Origin: Pseudoscleropodium purum
Taxonomy: Eukaryota > Streptophyta > Bryopsida > Hypnales > Brachytheciaceae
Direction: 5' to 3'
Assembly: GCA_963969395.1 (NCBI GenBank)
Contig: OZ017797.1
Span: 32,984,001 to 33,048,000, forward strand
DNA: 64,000 bases
Of the stretch, positions 26,283-37,681 are shown piece after piece. Position 1 is the first letter of the stretch. Each line of letters begins with the position of its first letter. Under the pieces are notes generated by a model. The model saw nothing but the letters and a program-made list of their open reading frames with translations. It did not search any database and was not told the DNA's origin. Position numbers and translations under genes: made by a program.

Positions 26283-26389
26283 GACCATAATTCTCAACCT
26301 CCCTTCCCAAGTCCAATCCCCAAACTCCAAGCCCGCAACTCTCAACCCTTCCAAAACCCACAACGTGAAATCCCAGCAGAAAGCACAGA

Positions 26390-26397
26390 TATGTATA
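26390..26397 (-). promoter_or_regulatory. TATA-like box of chitinase copy 2
   Basis: TATACATA on the minus strand, aligned with the TATA boxes of copies 1 and 3 but with one C in the core. Confidence 0.45.
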
Positions 26398-26753
26398 CAG
26401 AGAGAGAGGGTTAGTGGAAGAGGTACCGGATTATATGCTGATCAGATGATGCTCTGTAGGCTCGACGCCGCATGAGGTGCTTCTTTGGAAGAAGTCCGAG
26501 AAGCCTTCTAGGGAGACCACCATTGCAGATTCGTACAGGAGGTGGACTTGCAGCTGGGTCATGAAAAGATCGCGAGAGAGATGACGAGAGACATGACAGG
26601 AGAAGTGTATATTCTCAGGCTCCGACAGAGTTTGGCCTGTCCTTCGATAAGAATGCTTCACAATCAGGACCATGCTGCTGCTGCTGCTCACATTGCATAA
26701 CATCTTTTATCAATGAGGCCGGGGTCTGTTTGAAAAGGGACCCTACTACAAGT

Positions 26754-26885
26754 CAGCGATCCAAAAACTGGCTAAATTTCACTTGGTTTAGACTTAATTT
26801 TTTCATGCCTTCAATGTAAATTTTAAAAAAATCTTCCAAAAATGAACATTTGGCTAATTATCCTAAACCCATTCTTGGATCACTG
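26754..26885. mobile_element. Small MITE-like element, copy 1
   Basis: A 132-bp segment with ends CAGCGATCC and GGATCACTG (inverse CAGTGATCC). The interior (AACTGGCTAAATTTCACT ... AAAAATGAACATTTGGC) recurs at 39675-39791 inside an intron of the ODAD3-like gene. There is no coding content and no clear target duplication. Confidence 0.55.
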
Positions 26886-28190
26886 CCCTGCATTGAACAA
26901 AATTGTTTTATACGGCTCTTCAATCAACCCCAATACTTGAATTAATTGATAAGTCTCTCTCATGTACCAAGCAAAGCATAATGCTTTTCCAACATGGAGA
27001 TGACCATTGCCACTTGGTTACCATGTACTACTTACAATGATATGTGATTTTGAAGTTACTTGGATTGGACATCTTCAAGTGTAGTATTGCATATTAGGTA
27101 TCAATATACCCATTATTGATCATATTTCCTATTGCTTGGACTCGACATTGAGGTTTAATTGGTTTATTTTCTCTAACCAATGTCTAGATTTGAGTTTTCT
27201 TGTACTTGTTCACAATACTTTTGAACGTACTTTCAATGATAGAAAATTTCAATTCTTAATACAAAGCATTGAAAATTTGAGTTATATTTGGTGGGGCAAT
27301 TATACAAGCTGGACTACTAAAGATGTCCTAAGGTATGTACATTCATAATCAATACTATCCAAATGGTGACATCTATATTTGGACCAAAAAGCATAACCAA
27401 AATATAAATACGGATTACAAAAGATGTGCACAATCAAAATGTGAAAGTCTACAAGAGTCTAATGTAGTTTTCATATACACCTAAGGACAATACTTTGAAA
27501 TTTATGACTTATTTATTTAGGGTCTACATAATGCATGCTAAAGGATAGTGGATCTTGTTTTAGTTGCAAATAAAATCCAATAAAGATAATTTATGCTTAG
27601 TAATAGTAACATATGCTCAATTGGAATTTGTGAAGATAATGGGTGATCATACCTTAATGTGTAAGTGTACTTTACATCTACACAAAAGAAAGATGGACCA
27701 AAATTTCCCACCATCCACTAACCCACCTCAATTGCAACTTCTATAAGAAAGGTAAACCTATTATGTACCCTGTCCCTAATGTACCCTACCTACATTCCTA
27801 CATCATTTCAAAGGCTCTTTGATTAGGACATAATTTTGCTCTTTTCCTTCCTAACCATGAAATGTTGTGTATGATTGTATGGACAAAAGTGTTCAATGAA
27901 TGACATTAAGAGAAACTATAGAAACAAAAAATGCACTTATTCATCAAGGAATTTTAAGAATTTCCTAGGAATGTTCTAGTCGATTGAGTCATTTGTAGGC
28001 TTTGTACTTTTTAGCCTAATGCCATCAAAACTATACTTAATTTTGCATAAAAAAATGTTAGTATATATAGAACAATGCTAAGAAGGTTGAAATTGGGTTG
28101 CAAATAGTACTTTTAGGAATTCAATAGATTATGGAGTCATAAAGTATATATACATAGCACATGATTCACTCATTTTCCACAATATTTACC

Positions 28191-28748
28191 GTTTTAGGAT
28201 GTTATGACCAAGATTGGCCTAGTACCATGTCATGTATTCTTCAATTCTAGAAGTCTTTTGTTGTGTTTGAAACTTTGGGTCTTAGAGTCTCAGAAATGGT
28301 GGGGTCTTCTCTTGATAGCAAATTTGATCCCTCAACTATTGAATTCATCATGTCACAAAAGCACAAAGTTTCTTAAATTTCAAATCCTAAAATAACAAAG
28401 GATTGAAGTCTTGAGGATCACCCCAAACCCTTGTTCTCGTATGACAAATGATCGAAATTTTAAAGCTTTCTAATTCTAACATGAATTCATCAATTTTGTT
28501 AAGGAATTAATCATGCAACAAATATGAGTTGAATATTAACCCCTAAATGCTCAAGATTTGTTTTGAGCTTCTTGGAATTTGTTCTAAATTGAACAAATTG
28601 CCAACATTTTGATAAGGAGTGTGCAAGAGGCTTGTTCAAAGTGTTTAATAAGCTTTGAGCATGCATGAAACAATGATTGAGGCCAACTCATACATTCAAT
28701 TTCATTGAAGTGTCCTAATCAATGCGATCTTGTAGCTTTGCACTTGTA
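28191..28748. other. Spacer between units 2 and 3 with a truncated family 1 element end
   Basis: At 28536, TTAACCCCTAAATGCTCAAG starts about 90 bp that match the left end of the TTAA family 1 elements, then similarity stops near 28625. The remainder is AT-rich with no recognised gene. Confidence 0.55.
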
Positions 28749-29779
28749 GGCCTTGCTCTTGTAGCCTTGAAGGGGGTGGAGGTGTGACTCCATTTGAAGC
28801 TCTCGGTAGAACTATTTAGCATTTATTGTTTTAGCCAATGGACATTGATTGAGTCAAATTTTCAATTATAGATTATTCTTTACTTGAAGTCAAATGGAAT
28901 TTATAATTTTCTAATTAAAAAAGTCAATATTTATGGAGGATATTAGTAACTTTTGTGACTTTTCAAAGTTCACTTTATCCCTAAATGAATAGAGGCTATT
29001 AGCAAGGTAAGCTTATATAATCGAAAAAACATTCTTCGTTTCTCCAGGAACCTTCAAAGTCATTCATTCGAGTCCTTTGCAGAATTACAAGGTTAAAGAA
29101 CACTTAGAAAGAGTCATTAGTGGCACTACTTGGGACCTTGAACTAGCACAGTGACTTTGAGGGTTCCATTGCTCCTGTAAGTAGATCATCTAGCTTCTGA
29201 AATTAACGAAATTAGGATCACATTTCTTCAAGTACCTTGGAAGCAACAACCATCATTGTCATTCGAAACCCCGCTCATATATAGCTTTTTACATGCCGTT
29301 ACATTTCCAAAACATTCTTGGCAGAAGCTGCATACAGTTTTTCTTCTAATCCAAGAATCAGGGCATCAAAATTGGACAGATATGTTGGCACAAATCCTCA
29401 CATCTCGAGTTCAACAGGTGCAGTCAATAACATCCGTAGTGTACCACAGTGAAAAAGGTGAGCGGGCAACACTGGTCCAGAATACGAGTCATATTCTATT
29501 GCTTCTCAACCCTTGTTGAACATAATAAAAAACGTGAAAACTGGGAAACTGTCCACGTTCATGTATACACAAAAGTCTTTCCTTACGTTCTATATACTGT
29601 AGATCATTTACATGCACACAAAACCAGGTGCCTTTGCTTCTATTTTCCTAGTAAGACATACCAGGTATGAGAAGCAGTGCGGGAAATGGTTCAAACCCTC
29701 CCTTATTTACTGTTCGATATGTACCTTACTTTTAAAACTCACTCCTGCATGTCATTAATCTACATCTAGACGAACTTAT

Positions 29780-29824
29780 AGTATATCCAAAAGATGCAGA
29801 GATTGCATCTTTTGGGTACACAGT
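29780..29824. repeat. 45-bp insertion with a 12-bp hairpin, unique to chitinase copy 3
   Basis: Downstream of the copy 3 stop, between CGAACTTAT and GGCGCACATCACTCG, which are adjacent in copies 1 and 2. It contains CCAAAAGATGCA, a GAGAT loop and TGCATCTTTTGG (29787-29815). Confidence 0.9.
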
Positions 29825-29864
29825 GGCGCACATCACTCGAAAACACTACGAAACTCGGAAGTAC

Positions 29865-31406
29865 TTAAGATTCTGCAGCAAGTTTAACACTGTAAAAGGG
29901 TTTCATGTTTTTGCAGTCGAGATTATCACCAGGGGAAACATTCAACTGGTTGCAAAAATCCTTGAAATAGTTCACTCGATTGTCCGCCTGGGCACTCGAT
30001 TTGCCGCACTCTAAGCCTCCATTGATGATGACGATGGTAACTCCAAAACCTGGGACGCGGTTGGCAGCTTTGTCGGCGTCGCTCGGTTCCCAGTTTCCAG
30101 TTATGACGTCGTGCATGTGAGGGATGACCTGGTCTCCATACTGATTCCAAAACCAAAGGCTGGATTTGAAAGAGATAAGTGGGTTGATCGCCACCTGATC
30201 CGGATCGCCGAGGAGATCAATATTCAAGTAATTGCCACAAGGGCCGTAATTGAAATTCCTGTGGACATAGCGAAATCGATGTTATAACTGTTATGCTAAT
30301 CCAAGGACATGAAAATGTTAATGAAATAACAGAACTAGACATACTATCGCACGGCATGTGAATGAACTATTTATTAAATGATAAGAGTTAGCGAATTAGT
30401 AATAGTGTGTAATCACTCTTCTTACCCCCACTCTAACATTTGCCATGAATGGATTGAGCCTCTCTCAGACCGTAATAACTAGCAACCATGAACATGAAAA
30501 AGTAGATGAAAATGAAAAGCTCTTTGAATAGGACAATACCATGAAAGTTGGAGAGGGCCACGACCATTGAAATGGTTCCCATTACAGGGAAATTCCGGCC
30601 GGCTAGTGTCACAGTAAGGGTCATTGGTCTGCTCAACAATTTCCTTCAGCCCTGAAACAAAGAGAAAGTAAAAGGAGGTTTAGCACTTACAGAATTAGCC
30701 TTCGCCATGTACGTGCAGGCAAAATCCTATTATGAAAGGAACAAATCAAAGTGCACTATTCCCAGTGCGTTCTGCAGTGCAATGGATGATATGTGGTCCT
30801 TGCAGTTGTTCATTTGTTTCCAACATGAGCTAAAAAGAGTGTGAAACACTAAGCAAACGAGGATTATTTAGGAATTGAAGATGTGGAAGTGTTTGGTGAA
30901 TTAAAAGTGTAAAGAAAAACAAACAAACAACCAAAACCGAAATCGAAACGAACACGAAACCAACCCAAACCAATTAACCTACCTGAGGTTTCCTGCGTGA
31001 CATGTGCCGCAAACGCAGCGATTTCCCGCTTCCGCGTGTCGTTATCGCCCATGGTTCCAAACTGCGGGAACAGCTTCGAAGCCTCAATGAGCTTGTCGTA
31101 ACTGTAGAACGGGAGATGGTTAGGAAAGAACTGCTCGTACAAATCTTTCGTCAAGATGTCGCCCAAGGCACCATCTCCAGGACTAGGTGGGCCGGGAGGC
31201 GGGGTTCCACCAGAGCAAGGGCCCGCCTGACAGCCATTCCCGCAATAAAGCTCTCCTGTCCCGCAGTACCCATACTGGCTACAACAATGGTTCGAGTTGG
31301 GACACGGTGAGGAAGCACTGCACTCCCCCTGGGCCATGACCGTCAAAACAATGCTCAATGCAATCACCATTGCCAGAGCCACACCCATGGCTCCCTTCGT
31401 CGCCAT
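29865..31406 (-). CDS. Hevein-domain GH19 chitinase, copy 3
   Basis: Exons 31406-30983, 30651-30540 and 30258-29865 (minus strand, GT-AG) encode 309 residues, intact. Signal peptide about 1-25; hevein domain with [15 protein letters not shown] core; a longer, more proline-rich linker ([13 protein letters not shown]); GH19 domain with catalytic Glu139 in HVTQETSG. Exon 2 reads [14 protein letters not shown], closest to copy 1 in length; exon 3 is almost the same as copy 2. It is presumably secreted and chitinolytic like its neighbours. The C-terminal [12 protein letters not shown] tail beyond NLDC is short and hydrophobic in part; whether it sends the protein to the vacuole is unknown. Confidence 0.92.
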
Positions 31407-31508
31407 GACTGCAGTATAATTCGATCTCAACCTCCCTTCAATTCCCAAGTGCAATCCCCAAACTCCAAGCCCTCAACCCACAATGTGAGGTCCCAGCAGA
31501 GAGCACAG

Positions 31509-31515
31509 ATATATA
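31509..31515 (-). promoter_or_regulatory. TATA box of chitinase copy 3
   Basis: TATATAT on the minus strand, about 100 bp before the start codon, matching copy 1. Confidence 0.6.
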
Positions 31516-32240
31516 GAGGGTCAGTGGAAGAGTACGTACCGGAGCATATGCTGATCAGATGATGTTGTGTAAGCTCGATGCCGCATGAGGTGGTACTTTG
31601 GAAGTGGACCGAGAATCCTTCTGTGGAGACCACCATTGCAGACTCGTACAGGAGGTGGACTTGCAGCTGGGTCACGATAAAAACGTGAGACAAACGACGA
31701 GAAAGACGATGGGAGAAGTGTACTTCAGATTCTAACAGAGTATGGCCTGTCCTTGGACGAGCTTCCTAATATCTCTCTTGGGAAGTGGAAGAATAGTTAT
31801 TCAATGTTAAGTGCGGTTGGGATTGCTTGAACTCGACATCTGGAAGTGCACAATTGCACAAGGCATGCTTGCCCATTATGGACTACATAATGCTCGACAG
31901 ATGGGAGGCTCGAGAGCATTATGGGACACAATGCCAAGTCTAATAGTTCATCACTTTGTACCTATACAATTTGCAAGTCTAAGGGTGTAGAAAGAGGGGC
32001 TACATTATGAGTTATAATGTATTTCTGAATATACAATGGAATGGTGACAAATCTGCCTTGAAAGTTGGACTTGGCATTATAGATCTTGCTACCAATTGCT
32101 TCAATCGCACATTTGGAAAGCCTTTTGGTACATTAGAAGATTTTTGAAGCCAAAATAGGGCTACAAGTTCCCCAGCCTTGAAAACATTGTAAATGTAGCC
32201 AACAACGCAGTCTGACATAGCCAAGAGAGTGCCATGTCAT

Positions 32241-32310
32241 CCCCCCCCCCAATTCAACTTCTTTTTGTATTTAAAAAATTATTATTATTACTATTATTAT
32301 TATTATTTTT
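32241..32310. repeat. Poly-C run and ATT microsatellite
   Basis: Ten consecutive C residues followed within 30 bp by an imperfect (ATT)n tract. The surrounding 31.9-32.7 kb has no recognised gene. Confidence 0.85.
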
Positions 32311-33599
32311 GATAGTCGACCATACCCTTCACTGTAGGAAACAATGATGAGAATAGGCCCAAAACGGACTCTTATTGCCTTTAAATCTCCCCTAATATAA
32401 CCAACCATATTGACCATTTAAGTGATTCTGTGCATATTTTGGAGCAATATAAAGCAATGTAAATTTTTCACCATATAGGAAGATACAAATCATGGGGATT
32501 GCAATTTTTTTGGTAATTTTATGCCTTGAATTGAAATTACTATGAGTTTTGGAAGTCAAAAGTTGGTGTCTTGACCCAATTGGTCTAAACCTATACCCAA
32601 TATATAGACTCTTCTAATTTCAATCATTTAAGAACTATTTTCTTGCTCACTACTTCCTTCATTCTTGCTCACTACTTTGGAGCATGTTTCATGACTTTAT
32701 TAGTCCCAACTTTGAAAAGGAGAAAAAAAATCATTTTAAACTTTGGTTGGAAATGGTTGCACCCTAGGGGGAGATATGACTTCTTAGTCACAAATGAATG
32801 GTTCTACTATAAATTTTCTTTGTTCAATGTCTAAATTTGAGCTTTCTTATATCTATTCACAAAACTTTTGAATGTACTTTCAGTGATAGAAAATTTCAAA
32901 ATCTACTTACAAAGTAATGAAAAATTAGAATTATATTTTGTGGGGCAGTCAAACTAGACTATTGATGTCTTGACAACACTTTAAAAGATTAAAATTTGTA
33001 ATCAACACTGTCCAAATGGTGACAATTGTATTTGGAGCAAATAGAATAACAAAAATCTACATACAATTTATAGAAGATATGCACATTGAAAATGAAAAAA
33101 TCTATAAGAATTTAGTGTTGTTTTCATATACACTTAAAGGCAACACTTTGAAAATTCATGATTTATTCATTCAAGGTTCAATAATGCATACTAAAACATA
33201 ATAAATCTTCTTTTGATTGCCAATAAAATCCAGTAAAAATAATTTATATTTGGTAATAGTAACTATGATCAATTGAAATTTGTAAAGACAATAAGTGAAC
33301 AGACTTTAATGAGTATGCATAGTTTATTGTGTAAGCATGCTTTGCATCTTCATATAAAGGTAGGATGGATCAAAATTCCCCCTATTTTGATTGTAACCCT
33401 TGTGAGGAGGGCCAAGGACAAACCTTTTGTGGACCTTTTTTCTAATCACATTCCGATCTACATTCATATGTCTTCTCAAAGGCTATTATATTTGGATGTA
33501 ATTTTTTTCTATTCCTTCCTAACCATGAAATGTTGTGTGTGGACAAAATATATTTGATGAATAATTTTAAGGAAAACTATAAAAAGAAAAAAACACCTA

Positions 33600-34242
33600 T
33601 TAACCTCTAAATACTCAAGGCCTATTTTGAGCTCTAGAAATTTGCTCTAAATTGAACAAAAATCCAACATTTTGATAAGTTGTATCAACTTTTTTTGAAT
33701 TGTAACCCTACAAATTCAAACTAGACATGTTAGGGATCATATAGGAAGAAAAAACACAACAATACCACTTATAAGTTGGAAGATTATAACGTTTGACCAT
33801 GAAGGTGTTAGAACTATGAAAAAATTTTAATTCACTGTTCACAAGTCAAACCTAAAATGTTGTTGACCTAAAAGATATGAGGTTTAAGAGCCTAACATGA
33901 ATAACCCCAATCAATTTATGACTTCTCAAAATCTACTCTACAATTTTTTTAAATGAGGTTTGAATGTGATTTTTTCTTCAAGTCCTAGCATATTTGAGGT
34001 TCATTTACAAAAGCTCTCAACACTATGGAAAGTCAAGAGTGCAGTGGGTACCCTTGCACAAAACCTTAAATAGAAAATCACTATCATTTATTTTCAATGT
34101 CAACTTTTTGATGCTAAAACTAGACTTCAAGAAGAATTTTTCAAAAATACAAACTACTAAAAATAGCAACTTAGTTAGGTTTTATTTCACTTCAAAGTTT
34201 TGGAAACACCAGATTTTGGTGCTTTAAGCATTTAGGGGTTAA
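33600..34242. mobile_element. TTAA-flanked miniature inverted-repeat element, family 1, copy B
   Basis: A 643-bp insertion in duplication unit 3, bounded by TTAA at 33600-33603 and 34239-34242. Ends are CCTCTAAATACTCAAGG and, inverted, CCCCTAAATGCTTAAAG. It is in the same orientation as copy A, with the same interior landmarks (CTCTAAATTGAACAAAA, AGGTTTGAATGTGATTTTTTC-like, CTTCAAAGTTTTG). The paralogous position in unit 1 lacks it. There is no coding capacity. Confidence 0.8.
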
Positions 34243-34470
34243 TCTAGGAACTTTATCTATTCTAACTTACTATTTCCATTATAGGCTTCATCTTTCTTAG
34301 CTAATGTCATCAAAACTATTCAATCTCAATTTCAAATTGAATAATGTTGATTGTAAAATATTGCTAACTAAAGATTGGAATTGGGCTACAAATGGTACTT
34401 TTAGAAATTTAGTGGATGGAGTCATGAAATGTGTATATATGGCAAAGTAGTTTCATTTATTTCCCACAAG

Positions 34471-35012
34471 CTTAATAAGGCACTTTTTGAATTATCATTG
34501 CAATGGTAAAGGGAATTAAGATATCCACATTAATATCTATAAGAACAAAATAGTCTTTTTTCACAATATACAATCTTTTTCCGTGATATCTTACAAGAAC
34601 ATCTTTCCTATTCCTATCCAAATGAAATTCAACCAAATAGGAAAAAACCTCTTATCAACTAAGTGTATCAATAAATATTTAAGAACAAAGGTTTTCAATT
34701 TGCTATAGGAGAGGGAAGATACAAAACTCACTCTTGATAATTTCAAAACTTGCTTTAACTAAATTAAACATACATTATTACCTCTACTTACCCAATGGTC
34801 ATTGCTTTTTACCTATTGTGTTATTGTTATTAAAATATAATTAAAGAAAAATTGGTGGAGACTCTCATTTCCTATCCCCATATTTGCTCTTCCTTCATCC
34901 ACTTAGAGATAGAAATAGGAAAGAACTGATGGAAATGCTCTAAATTCACAAATAATTTTGTCCTTTACCCATACAATGCCCCCGAACTCAAAATCCTTCA
35001 AAAACGAATCTT
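34471..35012. other. Intergenic, nothing recognised except the tRNA terminator
   Basis: AT-rich. A run of five T on the minus strand at 35004-35000 is the likely Pol III stop for the adjacent tRNA. Confidence 0.5.
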
Positions 35013-35085
35013 TGGAGATGCGGGGTATCGATCCCCGTACCTCTCGCATGCTAAGCGAGCGCTCTACCATCTGAGCTACATCCCC
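35013..35085 (-). tRNA. tRNA-Ala (AGC)
   Basis: The minus strand reads GGGGATGTAGCTCAGATGG at its 5' end and folds into a full cloverleaf of 73 nt including the A discriminator. The acceptor stem GGGGATG/CATCTCC has one G-U pair. The anticodon arm is CTCGC TTAGCAT GCGAG, anticodon AGC. The T arm is CGGGG ATCGATA CCCCG. A and B boxes are intact, and a TTTTT terminator follows about 8 nt downstream. It lies 215 bp from the divergent YOS1 start codon. There is no intron and no pseudogene sign. Confidence 0.97.
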
Positions 35086-35300
35086 CCGTTCACACAGCGG
35101 ATTCGAGATCCCCGTTGACATGAGCTGTTCCGAATTCAACAGCTTCGATGAAAGACGTGCGAGACTGAAAGAAGTTATTTAAAAATTGTATTCCAGAATC
35201 AGCGACCTCTACTTTAAAAGTTTCGGGCCCCAGCTCTCTTTTCCTCTCGAAGTCTTCGTGAACTGCTCCTGTTGCAGCGTGCAAGCTCAGGATTGCCGCC

Positions 35301-36179
35301 ATGGGGTTGTACCAGATCATGGAGGCTTTTCTGTTGATGGCCAACGCCGTCGCCATTCTCAACGAAGACCGCTTTCTTGCTCCTTGTAAGTTAAGTCTTG
35401 CTCTGTGTTGACACTTCCATCGCTCTTTTTTTCTGCGAGCAATCGATCTCTGAAATCGGAGCTGAATTGAATTGCGTGTGTCGCAAGCTCTGATTGCCGA
35501 GTTTTGGGTTTTCGCAGATGGCTTGGGTATGGCCGACATCGGAAGTGGGAGGGTGTCCCCATTCAAGGTTCAGTTGATCGGACTCATACACGCTGTGCAG
35601 TACTTGCGAGGTGAGAAACCCATGCTTTCCTATACCCTAAAACCGGTTGCATCCTTTAGGTAATTCGGCTTTGCATTTGTGAGTTTATTTAGGTTTTGTG
35701 CGGAAACTGTTGCGTGACTTCACCGTTTTGGAGTTTCGTTGCTAGGTGCTAAGGTCGGATGACCTAAAACAGGACTGCTGTTCTGATTTCTTGGTTTAAA
35801 CGTGAAATGATTTTGGGTGGAAAGACGAATTTCATCACACTTTGAATCAATGAATTTGGATGTTTGTGTAACTAGTTGTGGTTTATCAAAGTTGGAGGTC
35901 GTAGTGTTTTAAAAGCATTCCTACCCTAAAATGTAGACATTGAAAATTTCAATATGAACTGAGTGTGATTACTCAGGGGGCGTACCTTAATCGGTTTAGC
36001 TATTGTTAGGAGATTGTTGGTTATGGCTATTAGGTTGACGATCAGCTCCAGGTCAGTTTGGGTAGGGTTAGTCCTTGCTGTGGTGTTTTGATACTTTGAG
36101 GTGGAATCGTTTGTGTTTTGCAGTTCCACTGATAGTTGCCAATGGCATAGTTATTGTGAGCAAGTTGCTCTTTGGTTGA
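35301..36179 (+). CDS. YOS1: YOS1 / IER3IP1-like ER-Golgi transport protein
   Basis: Exons 35301-35385, 35518-35610 and 36124-36179 (GT-AG) encode 77 residues. The start sits in a strong context (GCCGCCATGG). The protein begins MGLYQIMEAFLLMANAVAIL, the first membrane segment, followed by the family hallmark NEDRFLAP. A loop with QLIGLIHAVQYLRVPLI leads to the second membrane segment ending SKLLFG. Length and both hydrophobic segments match the Yos1 family, small membrane proteins needed for COPII vesicle traffic from ER to Golgi with Yip1/Yif1. All motifs are intact. Confidence 0.95.
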
Positions 36180-37681
36180 TGTGCCTCCGTGCGGAGCACC
36201 TGCTGCTTGTTTTTTCATTGTCTTGCGAGCTTCAGTGGCGCACGAGGTTGTGTTGGCGTCTTCACCATGATTGACATGGTTTAGTGTCTAGAGATGTATA
36301 TATGGGCTTATCCAAGCTCTCCTGAATCAGAAATAGAATTGGCTTACATATCCAGACTGTTCTTTCTGTGATGAAGTGTCTCTTGCACTGTCAAGGTGCA
36401 CACTTGATTTCCAATTCTTTTGGACCAAGTTTGTGTACTGCTTTACAACGTGAATTCCAACTTCTCACCTTTCACCTTTCTGATTCTAGATTGTGTAAGC
36501 CGCTCTTTTAAATGTAATGCAAGTCAACTGTGCATGAAGCTGTATGCTCGTGTCTCAAGTACCTTATATTGGTGAGGCCACAAGAGGTTGCGGCGTATCC
36601 TATGTACGTGATATTATATATAATCCAAAACTGTCCTTCCCTAAATCTACTTGGATACCTCACCATAGAATGGAATATTTCTCGTCTAAATTCATAGAGA
36701 GGGATTTTAATCAAAGTGTGTACATGGTAGACAAACAGACCACTCTAGAATTGGTTAACAATACTTTGTAAAGATTGAACTAAAAATTTGCCTTTCAAGA
36801 AGGTTTGAAATAGCATCTGAAACTGCCCTCTATGAGTGTTAAGATACGGAACAGTATTTGAGGCAATGCTTTGCAATCTGCGAGCCTTGTGAACTATATT
36901 TTACACAAGTATGATTCGAGAGGCGGCAAGTGGTCTAAGTGTGATGATACCAAGGAGCTGAAAAAGCACCCATCTCTACTCAGATCTCAGCTCAAAGATC
37001 CGCGAATCTCGTCTACATGAAACGATAATTGCATGGGCACCCTATTCTCGTGCTTGTGAAAACAATACGCTACTTGTCCGTTTGAAACTTGAACAGAAGA
37101 AGAAAAGACGTCCACAGTTTTTAAAAACGGGTTCGAGCATCAGTGTTTATCACTCCCTTGGACTCTAAACTCCTTCGCATTATCAAGTTATTTGCTTATA
37201 GGAGGCGCTATCAGCTCATGATCTAATGCCGTCACTTGAAGAGATAGGATACAAGCCTATGTAGACCTTTGCATCAAGCGCTGTTGAACAGGCTTGAGAC
37301 CATCACGTTTCAAACATGACGTGTGATTCTCACGAACCCAGGCACAGAAAATTTGCACTTCATACTCCCTTAAACAACCCAGCTACTGAGCTCATAATAA
37401 ATCCTCTGCATCACAAAAAGTCTGAGATTCGCGCAAAGATGACAACTTGCGAATCAATCCAGTACAGAGCACCATCGTAATACCATTGCGGTCTTAACAC
37501 AACTGAACAGCTCCATTATTATTGGGGGTGTCAGATTTGGCAATTTCATTATCACGTTCCAAAACTTTTTTAAACTAAAACTGAGGAAAAAATAATTCTG
37601 CCAGGTTTGGTAACCAAGCTGCAAATCACGAAGTCACATACCCCTATTGAGTCCTGATAGATATCTAGCTCTGTTGCAAGA
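36180..37681. other. Intergenic: YOS1 3' region and upstream of the ODAD3-like gene
   Basis: The 75-codon ORF at 36544-36771 has no recognised features. No upstream exon of the next gene could be identified with confidence. Confidence 0.4.

Larger units (their letters stand above)
23690..28190. repeat. Chitinase tandem-duplication unit 2
   Basis: About 4.5 kb. Left boundary near the CTTTTGAGGG segment shared with units 1 and 3. Right similarity to unit 3 continues past ATGCCATCAAAACTAT to about 28190, farther than in unit 1. Units 2 and 3 are closer to each other than to unit 1, both in exon 3 and in flanks. Confidence 0.78.
28749..34470. repeat. Chitinase tandem-duplication unit 3
   Basis: About 5.7 kb, including a 643-bp TTAA element inserted at 33600. 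The left flank matches unit 1 from 15060. The right flank matches unit 2 across and beyond the inserted element. Confidence 0.8.

Noticed and set aside
35090..35566. 158-codon minus-strand ORF
   Set aside because: Antisense to YOS1 exons and the tRNA promoter region; no family features.
36544..36771. 75-codon ORF between YOS1 and the ODAD3-like gene
   Set aside because: No recognisable motif, no splice partners, and close to chance length.
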